A stretch of 64,000 nt of DNA, from contig NZ_CCSF01000001.1 in NCBI RefSeq assembly GCF_000756775.1, forward strand, positions 124,001 to 188,000. The letters are read 5' to 3'. The notes under the pieces were generated by a model, which saw nothing but the letters and a program-made list of their open reading frames with translations, was not told where the DNA came from and did not search any database. The first letter of the stretch is position 1. Every line of letters begins with the position of its first letter. This DNA comes from Pseudomonas saudiphocaensis (GTDB taxonomy: Bacteria > Pseudomonadota > Gammaproteobacteria > Pseudomonadales > Pseudomonadaceae). A program made the translations under genes and the position numbers. Below, one piece after another: positions 18,543 through 27,286 of the stretch.

Positions 18543-18545
18543 GCC

Positions 18546-18998
18546 TTGCCTGCGAGTCGTGCGGCCCGCCTGGCGCCGGTGATCGATATGGCTGAGCGTG
18601 CCGAACGCGAGGCAGCACGCCTGTTCGGCCAGGGCCAGGCCCAGCTCACCCAGGCGGAAGCCAAGCTGGGCGAGCTGCACCAGTATTTCGGCGACTACCA
18701 GCAGCAATGGATGACGCAGGGAAGCCAGGGTGTTTCCGGTCAGTGGCTGGTCAACTATCAGCGCTTTCTGTCGCAGCTCGAGTCGGCCATCGGCCAGCAA
18801 CAGCGCAGCGTGGACTGGCACCGGGCCAATCTGGACAAGCTGCGCCAGCAATGGCAGCAGCGTCGTGCGCGGCTGGACGGCTTGCGCAAGCTGGTCGAGC
18901 GCTATTTGCAGGAAGCACGAGTGGCGGCTGACAAGCGTGAACAGAAGCTGCTCGATGAGTTTGCGCAGCGTCTGGCGGGTCGCCCCAAGCAGGATTGA
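18546..18998 (+). CDS. fliJ: Flagellar export chaperone FliJ
   Basis: A 150-residue coiled-coil protein with a TTG start three bases after fliI. Heptads rich in Gln, Leu and Arg run through the whole length. FliJ is the stalk-like partner of the FliI hexamer. The next ATG in frame is 14 codons in and would remove the conserved N-terminal arginine-rich helix, so the TTG is preferred. Confidence 0.9.
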   Translation: MPASRAARLAPVIDMAERAEREAARLFGQGQAQLTQAEAKLGELHQYFGDYQQQWMTQGSQGVSGQWLVNYQRFLSQLESAIGQQQRSVDWHRANLDKLRQQWQQRRARLDGLRKLVERYLQEARVAADKREQKLLDEFAQRLAGRPKQD

Positions 18999-19124
18999 AA
19001 GGCGGGTCGCGACGGGCGAGAGGAGGCGGTCAAATAGTTGGCGGCCTGGCCGGTTTGCGAAACAGGTCGATCAAGTATTTTGACGGATTGGGTTTGATTG
19101 ACCATTTCAACCGGGAGCAGCGCT

Positions 19125-19478
19125 GTGGCCGATCATTTGGACCCTCGTGTCCTGCTGACACTCCAGCAGGTGATGGAGGCTGAATATCCACAATTGTTGG
19201 AAGCCTTTCTGGTCGATTCCGAAGAGAGGCTGCGCTTGTTGCAGGCGACGTACCAGCGAGGCGAAGCCGAATCTTTGCGTCGAGCGGCGCACAGTTTCAA
19301 GGGCAGCTGCAGCAACATGGGGGCAGCGCAGTTGGCCGAGCATTGCCACGCCCTGGAAGAGGCCGCGCAGAGCAGGCAGCTCGAGCGGGCGGGCAAGCTG
19401 ATCGAGCTGGTCGAACGCGAGTTCGCCATCGTGCGGATTCTCTGTCGGGCCGAGCGTCAGCGGTTCAGCGGCAGCTGA
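19125..19478 (+). CDS. hptB: Hpt domain phosphotransfer protein (HptB-like)
   Basis: A 117-residue protein from GTG 19125, with GGGAG eight bases upstream; the frame is open from 19098. The phospho-acceptor is in RRAAHSFKGSCSNMGA, the classic H-x-F/L-K-G-S Hpt motif. In P. putida and relatives an HptB-HsbR-HsbA module sits between fliJ and fliK; here only the Hpt gene remains, 126 bases after fliJ. It would relay phosphate from hybrid kinases to an HsbR-type regulator encoded elsewhere. The name is inferred from position and motif. Confidence 0.8.
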   Translation: MADHLDPRVLLTLQQVMEAEYPQLLEAFLVDSEERLRLLQATYQRGEAESLRRAAHSFKGSCSNMGAAQLAEHCHALEEAAQSRQLERAGKLIELVEREFAIVRILCRAERQRFSGS

Positions 19479-19502
19479 CTAACCGCCGCGCTCCAATCTC
19501 GG

Positions 19503-19518
19503 TGGCCCGCAGTTTGCT
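19503..19518 (+). promoter_or_regulatory. Sigma-54 promoter for fliK
   Basis: TGGCCCG-CAGT-TTGCT: GG (19504-19505), ten bases, GC (19516-19517). It is 51 bases before the fliK start and downstream of the hptB stop. Confidence 0.75.
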
Positions 19519-19568
19519 TGAGATTCAATCAGGGCCACACAAGTCATTATTTTCGAGCGGGACTATTC

Positions 19569-20789
19569 ATGGTTGTTTCTCCTGATCTATTGCTCAATAC
19601 CAAGGCGCCGGCTGCAGTCGCCAAGCCTGCGAGCAGCTCCTCCAGGGATAGCTCGCAAGCCAGCCGCAACGATGCTTCCAGCTTTGCTGACGTTTATGCC
19701 AAAGAGCGCCAGAGCAAGCCGGTCGAGCGTCGGGATAGCGCTGCAACCGGTACCGGCAACGAGTCCGACAAAGACCGGGCAGCGAGTGAGACTGCCGAGA
19801 AAAGCGGCACGCTGGCGCCGGCTCCGAGCGAGGCTGGCAATGACTTGCCGCTGGAAGAAAATGTGGCTGGGGCTGAAGTCGAACTCGATCCTTTGCTGTT
19901 GATGGGCATGGGCGCGCAGAGCGAAGCTGCGGATTCACTGCCAGTCTCAGGCAGTGAGTTGCTGGCAGGACTGCCACAGGGTCAGGTAACGCTGGCAGAA
20001 GCGGATGTCGCGCTGGAGGCCGAGGAGCCGTTGCTGGCTCAGCGCGCGCTGCTCGATACCCAGGCGTCCGCGCAGAAGGCACAGATGCTGCCGGCACAGG
20101 CCTTGGCTGAAGGCGAGGAACTTGCGCAAGGCAAAGCTCACCTTGCCTCGCTGCTGCCGAGCGAGATGGCTGGCGATGATGGCGAGACGTTTTCGCTTGA
20201 AGAGGACTTTGTTGAGCTGCTTGATCAGCCGATCTCGCCCAAGGAGGGCCGCAGCAGTGCCGTCGATGCCGTGCCTGATCGGCTCAATGCCCTGACGCAG
20301 GCCATTACTCAGCAAAACCTGCAGGCCCAACGTCCGGCGTTGGTTCCAGGGCAGCCTCTGAACCTCCAGCAAGCAAACCTGAGCGAGGCGGTGGTGGACC
20401 GGGTGATGTGGCTGTCGAGCCAGAACCTAAAATCGGCAGAGATACAACTTGATCCGGCGGAACTCGGCCGTATGGAAATCCGCATCGACATGAGCAAGGA
20501 ACATAGTCAGGTGACCTTCCTTAGTCCGCATGCGGGTGTTAGAGATACGCTGGAAGGGCAGATGCAGCGACTGCGCGACATGTTCGCCCAGCAGGGCATG
20601 AACATGGACGTGAACGTTTCGGATCAGTCGACACAGGGCCAGCAGGGCGAGAAGGATGCCGAGTCGAGTGATGGGCGCGGTGCTCTCGCCGGGGTGACCG
20701 GGAATGACGACGAGGTGCATCAGGGCGCGCTGGAAATCAGCGGCGGACGGGCCGGAGAGGCGCGAGGGCTGGTGGATTTCTACGCCTGA
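19569..20789 (+). CDS. fliK: Flagellar hook-length control protein FliK
   Basis: A 406-residue protein from ATG 19569; the open frame begins 51 bases earlier but over the promoter. The first ~270 residues are low-complexity (Ser, Ala, Glu, Gln), as in the ruler part of FliK. The C-terminal Flg_hook domain is clear: LQLDPAELG-type sequence IQLDPAELGRMEIRIDM, VTFLSPHAGVRDTLEGQM and RLRDMFAQQGMNMDVNVSD. It measures hook length and switches FlhB specificity. A strong terminator follows. Confidence 0.93.
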   Translation: MVVSPDLLLNTKAPAAVAKPASSSSRDSSQASRNDASSFADVYAKERQSKPVERRDSAATGTGNESDKDRAASETAEKSGTLAPAPSEAGNDLPLEENVAGAEVELDPLLLMGMGAQSEAADSLPVSGSELLAGLPQGQVTLAEADVALEAEEPLLAQRALLDTQASAQKAQMLPAQALAEGEELAQGKAHLASLLPSEMAGDDGETFSLEEDFVELLDQPISPKEGRSSAVDAVPDRLNALTQAITQQNLQAQRPALVPGQPLNLQQANLSEAVVDRVMWLSSQNLKSAEIQLDPAELGRMEIRIDMSKEHSQVTFLSPHAGVRDTLEGQMQRLRDMFAQQGMNMDVNVSDQSTQGQQGEKDAESSDGRGALAGVTGNDDEVHQGALEISGGRAGEARGLVDFYA

Positions 20790-20807
20790 CGACAGGGCGC
20801 GAATCCA

Positions 20808-20850
20808 GAAAAGCCGGGCACCGAAACACTATTGGTGCCCGGCTTTTCTT
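20808..20850 (+). terminator. Rho-independent terminator after fliK
   Basis: A perfect 15-bp stem: GAAAAGCCGGGCACC (20808-20822) with GGTGCCCGGCTTTTC (20834-20848), then TT. Confidence 0.92.
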
Positions 20851-20931
20851 TTCCGGGGATAATGCGCCGCGTTCATCAGGGCGCCTGAGCGGGCCAGTCG
20901 TTTACTGTCTTTCTTCGCGGTCCGATACTTT

Positions 20932-20947
20932 TGGCACAGCAGTTGCT
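20932..20947 (+). promoter_or_regulatory. Sigma-54 promoter for fliLMNOPQR-flhB
   Basis: TGGCAC-AGCA-GTTGCT: GG (20933-20934), ten bases, GC (20945-20946), 49 bases before fliL and after the fliK terminator. Confidence 0.85.
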
Positions 20948-20995
20948 CCCAACTCCTTTAACAAGCGAATTCACGTGTAATGACGGATATTTGGC

Positions 20996-21529
20996 ATGGC
21001 TAAAACACAGGGACCTCCGGATATAGCGAGTCCCGCGGTTGCAGCTTCGGCAGACGGCAAACGCAAACTCAAGCTGATCGTTCTGGTCGTGCTCGGCCTG
21101 TTGCTGGCTGTCGGGCTGTCAGTGGGCAGTACCCTGTACTTCGTGAGCAGGGGCGAATCGAAGAGTGCTGATGTGGCGGCCGATACCCAGGGGGCACCTC
21201 TGCGTCAGGCAGCTGTTTATGAAACGCTGATGCCTGCGTTCGTGGTCAACTTCAGCAACACCGGCGGCCGTCAGCGCTACATGCAGGTCAGCGTGGCCCT
21301 GATGTCTCGTGACCAGGCGGCGCTGGACGCGCTGAAGGAACACATGCCCCTGTTGCGCAATCAACTGGTCATGCTCTTCTCAAGTCAGGAGTTCGCTTCA
21401 CTGACCACGCCGGTAGGGCAAGAGATGCTTCGCCAGCAGGCCACTGCCAGCGTTCAGGAGCTGGCGCAGCGGGAAATTGGCAAGCCGGCAATCGAGCAAG
21501 TGCTGTTCACCAACTTCGTACTTCAATAG
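20996..21529 (+). CDS. fliL: Flagellar basal body-associated protein FliL
   Basis: A 177-residue protein with one N-terminal transmembrane helix (LIVLVVLGLLLAVGLSVGS) and a periplasmic domain (FVVNFSNTGGRQRYMQVSVA, EFASLTTPVGQEMLRQQA). FliL associates with the stators and supports torque under load. First gene of the fliL-flhB operon. The ribosome site is weak. Confidence 0.95.
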   Translation: MAKTQGPPDIASPAVAASADGKRKLKLIVLVVLGLLLAVGLSVGSTLYFVSRGESKSADVAADTQGAPLRQAAVYETLMPAFVVNFSNTGGRQRYMQVSVALMSRDQAALDALKEHMPLLRNQLVMLFSSQEFASLTTPVGQEMLRQQATASVQELAQREIGKPAIEQVLFTNFVLQ

Positions 21530-21540
21530 GGGCCTGGCAG

Positions 21541-22512
21541 ATGGCTGTTCAAGACCTGCTCTCACAAGACGAGATCGACGCACTCCTGCATGGGGTCGAT
21601 GATGGCCTGGTCGACACCGAAGGTGATGCGGAACCGGGCAGCATCAAAAGCTACGACCTGACCAGCCAGGACCGCATCGTCCGCGGCCGTATGCCGACGC
21701 TGGAAATGATCAACGAGCGCTTCGCCCGCTACACACGCATCAGTATGTTCAACCTGCTGCGGCGTTCGGCGGATGTTTCCGTGGGCGGCGTGCAGGTGAT
21801 GAAGTTCGGCGAGTACATCCACTCGCTGTACGTGCCGACCAGCCTAAACCTGGTGCGGATCAAGCCTTTGCGCGGCACCTCGCTGTTCATTCTCGACGCC
21901 AAGCTGGTATTCAAGCTGGTGGACAACTTCTTTGGTGGCGATGGTCGTCATGCCAAGATCGAGGGCCGCGAATTCACCCCGACCGAACTGCGTGTGGTGC
22001 GCATGGTGCTGGAGCAGGCGTTTGTCGATCTGAAAGAAGCCTGGCATGCGGTGCTCGACGTCAATTTCGAATACGTGCATTCGGAAGTGAACCCGGCGCT
22101 GGCCAACATCGTCAGCCCCAGCGAGGTAGTTGTCGTTTCGACATTCCATATCGAACTGGACAGCGGCGGTGGCGATCTCCACGTAACCATGCCGTATTCA
22201 ATGATTGAGCCGATCCGCGAGATGCTCGATGCCGGCTTCCAATCGGACGTCAGCGATCAGGACGAACGTTGGTCCAAGGCTCTGCGCGAGGATGTGCTCG
22301 ATGTCAACGTTCCGCTCGGCGCCACCGTGGTGCGACGCCAGCTCAAGCTGCGTGACATCCTCAACATGCAACCGGGCGACATTATCCCGGTGGAAATGCC
22401 CGAAGACATGATTCTGCGCGCCAACGGCATGCCGGCCTTCAAGGTCAAGCTCGGCGCGCACAAGGGCAATCTGGCCCTGCAGGTACTGGAACCGGCTGTG
22501 CGTTCACGCTGA
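21541..22512 (+). CDS. fliM: Flagellar motor switch protein FliM
   Basis: A 323-residue protein. The N-terminal LSQDEIDALLHG (residues 7-18) is the CheY-P binding peptide. A CheC-like middle domain (NFFGGDGRH, EVNPALANIVSPSEVVV) and a C-terminal SpoA domain (LRDILNMQPGDIIPVEMPED) follow. It forms the C-ring wall and sets rotation direction. Normal length and position in the operon. Confidence 0.98.
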   Translation: MAVQDLLSQDEIDALLHGVDDGLVDTEGDAEPGSIKSYDLTSQDRIVRGRMPTLEMINERFARYTRISMFNLLRRSADVSVGGVQVMKFGEYIHSLYVPTSLNLVRIKPLRGTSLFILDAKLVFKLVDNFFGGDGRHAKIEGREFTPTELRVVRMVLEQAFVDLKEAWHAVLDVNFEYVHSEVNPALANIVSPSEVVVVSTFHIELDSGGGDLHVTMPYSMIEPIREMLDAGFQSDVSDQDERWSKALREDVLDVNVPLGATVVRRQLKLRDILNMQPGDIIPVEMPEDMILRANGMPAFKVKLGAHKGNLALQVLEPAVRSR

Positions 22513-22546
22513 CCCGGCCTGCCGACAACTACATCGAGGACAAATA

Positions 22547-23023
22547 ATGGCTGACGAACACGAGCAGATAAGTACAGACGAACAGGCGCTGGCTGATGAA
22601 TGGGCTTCGGCCCTGGCTGAAGCGGGCGATGCCGGACAGGATGATATTGATGCGCTGTTGAACCAGAGTGCAGCAGCGCCTGCGGCAGCGGCTATGCCGC
22701 GTGCACCGCTGGAAGAGTTTGGCAGCAGCCCGAAGCCAAGCCCGACTCCGCCCAGCCTCGATGGTCCGAATCTGGACGTGATCCTGGATATTCCAGTGTC
22801 GATTTCCATGGAGGTCGGCAGCACCGAGATCAGTATTCGCAACCTGCTGCAGCTCAACCAGGGCTCTGTAGTTGAACTGGACCGGCTGGCCGGTGAGCCG
22901 CTGGACGTGCTGGTCAACGGCACTCTGATTGCCCACGGTGAAGTGGTGGTGGTGAATGAGAAGTTCGGGATCCGTCTCACTGATGTGATCAGCCCGAGCG
23001 AACGCATCAAGAAGTTGCGCTGA
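22547..23023 (+). CDS. fliN: Flagellar motor switch protein FliN
   Basis: A 158-residue protein. The C-terminal SpoA domain is standard (NLLQLNQGSVVELDRLAGEP, FGIRLTDVISPSERIKKLR). The acidic N-terminal extension contains DDIDALLNQ (about residues 32-40), resembling the CheY-docking peptide of FliM; see findings. A Pro/Ala-rich linker joins the two parts. Confidence 0.97.
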   Translation: MADEHEQISTDEQALADEWASALAEAGDAGQDDIDALLNQSAAAPAAAAMPRAPLEEFGSSPKPSPTPPSLDGPNLDVILDIPVSISMEVGSTEISIRNLLQLNQGSVVELDRLAGEPLDVLVNGTLIAHGEVVVVNEKFGIRLTDVISPSERIKKLR

Positions 23024-23024
23024 C

Positions 23025-23444
23025 ATGCGAATCACACTCTTGCCGGCGTTGCTGCTGGCGATGCCAGTCATGGCTGCCGAACCCGCGGCGAATATGAGTG
23101 GCGTCGACGTGGGCGGGCAGTTGACCAAGCTGCTGCTGGGCCTGCTGCTGGTGGTGGGGCTGATTTTCCTCCTGGCCTGGGTGCTACGGCGGATGCAGCA
23201 GCTCAATCCGCGCAGCAATCAGGCCATCAAGCTGGTTTCCAGTCATGCCCTCGGCCCGCGTGAGCGCCTGGTCCTGGTACAGGTGGGCAGCGAGCAGATC
23301 CTGCTCGGTCTGAGTGCCGGTCGCATCACCCCCTTGCATGTACTCGCCGAGCCGGTGCACCTGCCGGATGCCGAGCCCGCCAACCCGGAATTTGCCCAGC
23401 GCCTCATGGAACTGCTTGGCCGGGATCAGAAGGATAAGCCCTGA
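23025..23444 (+). CDS. fliO: Flagellar biosynthetic protein FliO
   Basis: A 139-residue protein starting one base after the fliN stop. It has an N-terminal signal-like helix, a second hydrophobic segment ([19 protein letters not shown]) and the cytoplasmic FliO domain ([32 protein letters not shown]). FliO is a scaffold for assembly of the FliP/FliR export gate. It overlaps fliP by one base. Confidence 0.93.
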   Translation: MRITLLPALLLAMPVMAAEPAANMSGVDVGGQLTKLLLGLLLVVGLIFLLAWVLRRMQQLNPRSNQAIKLVSSHALGPRERLVLVQVGSEQILLGLSAGRITPLHVLAEPVHLPDAEPANPEFAQRLMELLGRDQKDKP

Positions 23445-24220
23445 TGCTTCGATTGTTGCTGGCGCTCATGCTGGTATTGGCTGCGCCTTTCGCTGCCGGG
23501 CAGGATGCTGGCGGGCTGATCACCCAGGGCAACAATCCTCTGTCGATACCTGCGATTACCCTGAGCACCGACGCCGAGGGACAGCAGGAGTATTCGGTCA
23601 GCCTGCAGATTCTGCTGATCATGACCGCGCTGAGTTTTATCCCGGCGTTTGTCATGCTGATGACCTGCTTCACCCGCATCATCATCGTATTTTCCATTCT
23701 GCGTCAGGCACTGGGGCTGCAGCAGACGCCGTCGAACCAGATACTGGTGGGCCTGACGATCTTCCTTACGCTGTTCATCATGGCGCCGGTGTTCGAGCGG
23801 ATAAACAACGAGGCGGTGCAGCCCTACCTGAATGAGCAACTGTCGGCCCAGGAGGCGATTTCCCGTGCCGAGGTGCCGCTGAAAAACTTCATGCTGGCGC
23901 AGACCCGTGAAAGCGACTTGGCGTTGTTCGTGCGCATGTCCCGGCGCACCGATATCCAGTCGCCTGAGGCTACGCCACTGACCATCCTGGTTCCGGCATT
24001 CGTCACCTCCGAACTGAAAACTGCGTTTCAGATCGGCTTCATGATCTTCATTCCCTTTCTGATCATCGACATGGTGGTGGCCAGCGTGCTGATGGCCATG
24101 GGCATGATGATGCTCTCGCCGCTGATCATCTCGTTGCCGTTCAAGATCATGCTGTTCGTGCTGGTCGATGGCTGGGGGCTGATCATCGGCACGCTCGCCA
24201 GCAGTTTCGGAACACTCTAG
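23444..24220 (+). CDS. fliP: Flagellar biosynthetic protein FliP
   Basis: A 258-residue inner-membrane protein with a cleavable N-terminal signal, and the FliP motifs [40 protein letters not shown] and [18 protein letters not shown]. Five FliP subunits form the core of the type III export gate with FliQ and FliR. Confidence 0.98.
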   Translation: MLRLLLALMLVLAAPFAAGQDAGGLITQGNNPLSIPAITLSTDAEGQQEYSVSLQILLIMTALSFIPAFVMLMTCFTRIIIVFSILRQALGLQQTPSNQILVGLTIFLTLFIMAPVFERINNEAVQPYLNEQLSAQEAISRAEVPLKNFMLAQTRESDLALFVRMSRRTDIQSPEATPLTILVPAFVTSELKTAFQIGFMIFIPFLIIDMVVASVLMAMGMMMLSPLIISLPFKIMLFVLVDGWGLIIGTLASSFGTL

Positions 24221-24232
24221 AGGGCCGGAGCC

Positions 24233-24502
24233 ATGACACCCGAAGTAGCGGTTGACCTGTTTCGTGGCGGTCTGTGGATGACCGCCACCATTGTCGGTGT
24301 GCTGGTGATGCCGAGCCTTCTGGTGGGCCTGTTGGTGGCCATGTTTCAGGCCGCCACGCAGATCAACGAGCAAACCCTGAGCTTTCTGCCGCGCCTGCTG
24401 GTCATGTTGCTGACACTGATCTGGACGGGACCGTGGCTGGTGCGCAAGTTGATGGAGTACACCGAGACTCTGGTTCAGAACATTCCGTTGATCATCGGCT
24501 GA
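24233..24502 (+). CDS. fliQ: Flagellar biosynthetic protein FliQ
   Basis: An 89-residue protein with two transmembrane helices (VLVMPSLLVGLLVAMFQAAT and LVMLLTLIWTGPWLVRKLM region) joined by the conserved QINEQTLSFLP loop. Component of the export gate. Overlaps the fliR start by one base. Confidence 0.97.
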   Translation: MTPEVAVDLFRGGLWMTATIVGVLVMPSLLVGLLVAMFQAATQINEQTLSFLPRLLVMLLTLIWTGPWLVRKLMEYTETLVQNIPLIIG

Positions 24503-25281
24503 TGTTTGCCCTCAGCGATGCCCAGATCAGCGCCTGGGTTGGGCAGTTTCTGCTGCCGCTGTTTCGCATCGCTGCGCTGTTGATGAGCATGCCGATCATC
24601 GGCACACAACTGGTGCCGATGCGGATTCGGCTGTATCTGGCGCTCGCCATAGCCGTAGTACTGGTGCCGGGGCTGCCTGCGGTACCGGTAGTGGAAGCGT
24701 TGAGCGGGCAAGCGCTGATACTGATTGCCGAACAGATCCTGATCGGAGTAATGCTGGGCTTCGTGCTGCAGTTGTTCTTCCAGGTATTTATCGTGTCCGG
24801 GCAGATGCTGGCCATGCAGATGGGCCTCGGTTTCGCGTCCATGGTCGATCCGGCCAACGGCGTTTCGGTGCCGGTGCTCGGGCAGTTCTTCAATATGCTG
24901 GTGATCTTGCTGTTTCTGGCCATGAACGGTCATCTGGTGGTGTTGGAAATCCTCACGGAGAGTTTTGTCACGCTGCCGATCGGGGGCTGGCTGGTTGGCA
25001 CCAATCACTTCTGGGAAGTAGCAGGCAAGCTCGGCTGGGTGCTGGGCGCCGGCCTGTTGCTGGTGCTGCCGGCCATCACCGCGCTGCTGGTAATCAACCT
25101 CGCTTTCGGCCTGATGACCAGAGCTGCGCCTCAGCTGAATATCTTTTCCATTGGCTTTCCCCTGACGCTGGTGCTGGGCCTGGTGATCGTATGGCTTGGC
25201 ATGGCCGATATTCTGGCGCAGTACCAGGTCTTCGTCAGCGAAGCGCTGGCAATGCTGCGCGAGTTGATTGGGGTGCGCTGA
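24502..25281 (+). CDS. fliR: Flagellar biosynthetic protein FliR
   Basis: From ATG 24502 the protein has 259 residues (the frame is open upstream across fliQ, but that is not used). About six hydrophobic segments; family motifs MSMPIIGTQLVPMRIRLYLA, AMQMGLGFASMVDPANGV and FGLMTRAAPQLNIFSIGFP. Single-copy plug of the FliP5-Q4-R1 gate. Confidence 0.96.
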   Translation: MFALSDAQISAWVGQFLLPLFRIAALLMSMPIIGTQLVPMRIRLYLALAIAVVLVPGLPAVPVVEALSGQALILIAEQILIGVMLGFVLQLFFQVFIVSGQMLAMQMGLGFASMVDPANGVSVPVLGQFFNMLVILLFLAMNGHLVVLEILTESFVTLPIGGWLVGTNHFWEVAGKLGWVLGAGLLLVLPAITALLVINLAFGLMTRAAPQLNIFSIGFPLTLVLGLVIVWLGMADILAQYQVFVSEALAMLRELIGVR

Positions 25282-25317
25282 TGTCGCTGTCTTCTTTGAA
25301 CCGTTGCGAGGCCACAT

Positions 25318-26457
25318 ATGGCTGAGAACGAAAACGGCGCCGAAAAAAGCGAAGAACCCACGGCCAAACGGCTGCGTGAGTCCCGCGAGAAAGGACAGCT
25401 TGCACGTTCCCGCGAACTCAACACAGTGGCCGTTACCCTGGGCGGAATTGGCGGTCTGCTCGCTTCGGGTGCGGGGCTGGCCGGCAGCCTGATGATGATG
25501 ATGCAGGGCAGTTTCGACCTCAGTCGTGAAACCCTGCTCGATGAAAGCTCCATGGTCAGGCTGCTGACGAGCAGCGGCATGCTGGCGCTTGAAGCGATCA
25601 TGCCGCTGCTAGTCGTATTGTTGATCGTCTCCATCGTTGGCCCGGTGTCGCTTGGTGGCTGGCTGTTTTCAGCCAAGGCGATGGCGCCGAAGTTCAGTCG
25701 GATGAATCCGGGTGCCGGCCTCAAGCGCATGTTCTCCGCCAAGGCCCTGGTGGAGCTGCTCAAGGCCCTCGGCAAGTTTCTGGTGGTGCTGACGGTCGCG
25801 CTGCTGGTACTCAATGCCTATCAGGATGATCTGCTGTCTATCGCCAAGCAGCCGCTGGAGCTGGCTATCGCCCATAGCGTGGAAATCGTCGGCTGGTGTG
25901 CATTGTGGATGGCCTGCGGACTGATCCTGATCGCTGCGGTGGATGTGCCGTTCCAGCTTTGGGACAACAAGAAGAAGCTGATGATGACCAAGCAGGAGGT
26001 CAAGGACGAGTACAAGGATTCCGAGGGCAAGCCCGAGGTCAAGTCGCGGATTCGTCAGCTGCAGCGTGAGGCGGCCCAGCGCCGGATGATGCAGGCCGTG
26101 CCGGAGGCCGATGTGGTGATCACCAACCCGACGCACTTTGCCGTGGCGTTGAAATATGACGGCGGCAAGGGCGGGGCGCCGCTGCTGGTGGCCAAGGGGA
26201 GCGACTTTACCGCGCTGAAGATTCGCGAGATCGCCCAGGAACACCAGGTCACCGTGCTTGAATCGCCGGCGTTGGCGCGAGCGGTGTATTACTCCACTGA
26301 GCTGGAGCAGGAGATTCCGGCTGGCCTGTACCTGGCGGTGGCGCAGGTATTGGCTTATGTCTATCAGCTGCGCCAGTACCGTGCGGGCAAGGGCAAACGG
26401 CCGGAGCCGCTAAATGAATTGCCGATCCCACCCGATCTGCGGCGGGATGAAACCTAG
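25318..26457 (+). CDS. flhB: Flagellar export switch protein FlhB
   Basis: A 379-residue protein. N-terminal cytoplasmic stretch (EKSEEPTAKRLRESREKGQ), four transmembrane helices, then the C-terminal autocleavage domain with NPTH at residues 270-273. Cleavage there, triggered through FliK, changes specificity from hook to filament. It is the last gene of the fliL operon; a REP element and the convergent sodC follow. A second FlhB-C-like protein lies at 41545-41865. Confidence 0.97.
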   Translation: MAENENGAEKSEEPTAKRLRESREKGQLARSRELNTVAVTLGGIGGLLASGAGLAGSLMMMMQGSFDLSRETLLDESSMVRLLTSSGMLALEAIMPLLVVLLIVSIVGPVSLGGWLFSAKAMAPKFSRMNPGAGLKRMFSAKALVELLKALGKFLVVLTVALLVLNAYQDDLLSIAKQPLELAIAHSVEIVGWCALWMACGLILIAAVDVPFQLWDNKKKLMMTKQEVKDEYKDSEGKPEVKSRIRQLQREAAQRRMMQAVPEADVVITNPTHFAVALKYDGGKGGAPLLVAKGSDFTALKIREIAQEHQVTVLESPALARAVYYSTELEQEIPAGLYLAVAQVLAYVYQLRQYRAGKGKRPEPLNELPIPPDLRRDET

Positions 26458-26484
26458 GGCGAGGAGCGCGCATTCCGTAACCCC

Positions 26485-26537
26485 GCCTGCTGGCGAGCCG
26501 TGCTTCAACAGCATCGCCAGCAAGCCGGCTCCTACAG
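26485..26537. repeat. REP-type palindromic element
   Basis: GCCTGCTGGCGA (26485-26496) and TCGCCAGCAAGC (26514-26525) form an imperfect inverted pair followed by CGGCTCCTACAGA, the familiar tail of Pseudomonas REP sequences. It lies between flhB and sodC, and is the only clear REP I noticed in the window. Confidence 0.65.
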
Positions 26538-26567
26538 AAACCGATAAAGGCAAATGCCTGCTTCGCG

Positions 26568-27089
26568 TTACTTGATCACCCCGCAAGCGACCCGCGCGCC
26601 GCCACCGCCAAGTGGTTGGGGATGGTCGGCATGGTTGTCGCCCCCCTTATGCACCATCAATGCCAGCCCCTTGATATCGCCCAGGCTTTGCAGGCGTGGC
26701 GCCAGGACCGGCTGGCTGGCCTTGCCCTGGGTGTCAACCATCAAGGCCGGAAGGTCGCCCAGGTGGCCGTCGCCCCAAGGTTCGCCGTGCTTGCCACTGT
26801 TCTTCGGGTCCCAGTGACCGCCTGCGGCTCCCGCCGGAGTGGCCTTGCCGTCGATGTCGGCAGGCTCGCAACTGCCCTTTGCGTGCAGGTGGAAACCGTG
26901 GGTTCCAGCCTCCAGGCCGGACAGCTCGGGATGAAACACCAACCCATACTGGCTGGTTTCGATTCGGACATCGCCCAGGGATTCGCCAACCCCCTGAGCC
27001 GTCACGGCATGGACCGGCACGCTTAGGGTTTCGGCTTGCAGCCCCAGTGCCGTACAGCCGGCAAGTGCCGCGATAAACCATTGTTTCAT
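26568..27089 (-). CDS. sodC: Periplasmic Cu/Zn superoxide dismutase
   Basis: A 173-residue protein with an N-terminal signal ending near ALGLQA; a LAGC at residues 9-12 could alternatively be read as an early lipobox. Metal ligands and structure motifs are present: [50 protein letters not shown] and [11 protein letters not shown]. It dismutates superoxide in the periplasm. It is on the opposite strand between flhB and flhA, an unusual guest in the flagellar cluster, with a REP beside it. Confidence 0.96.
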   Translation of the reverse strand: MKQWFIAALAGCTALGLQAETLSVPVHAVTAQGVGESLGDVRIETSQYGLVFHPELSGLEAGTHGFHLHAKGSCEPADIDGKATPAGAAGGHWDPKNSGKHGEPWGDGHLGDLPALMVDTQGKASQPVLAPRLQSLGDIKGLALMVHKGGDNHADHPQPLGGGGARVACGVIK

Positions 27090-27214
27090 GGCAAGACTCC
27101 TATGAAGTGTGAGCGGCAGCTGCTGCCGGCAAACGTCGTCGTTTCAATCGAGGACGACCTGGGCTTGAGACTGTCGGCGGCTGGCTCGGTTCGGCGGCCA
27201 GGATGCCGACAAGT

Positions 27215-27230
27215 TGGACCTCTTCTTGCT
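27215..27230 (+). promoter_or_regulatory. Sigma-54 promoter for flhA operon
   Basis: TGGACC-TCTT-CTTGCT: GG (27216-27217), ten bases, GC (27228-27229), then TTT. It is 57 bases before the preferred flhA start, in the 197-base gap divergent from sodC. The -24 box departs from consensus at its fourth base. Confidence 0.65.
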
Positions 27231-27286
27231 TTATCCCGTGGCAGGCGCGTTTTGCGTCAATTCTTTGTTCTTGTTCGGGGTCCGAG

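Noticed and set aside
19010-19110. Sigma-54-like GG/TTGC pieces before hptB
   Set aside because: Distances between GG and GC are 8 or 12, not 10.
23426-25317. Minus-strand frames opposite fliP, fliQ and fliR
   Set aside because: Very His/Gln/Arg-rich translations arising from the complement of hydrophobic codons; not proteins.
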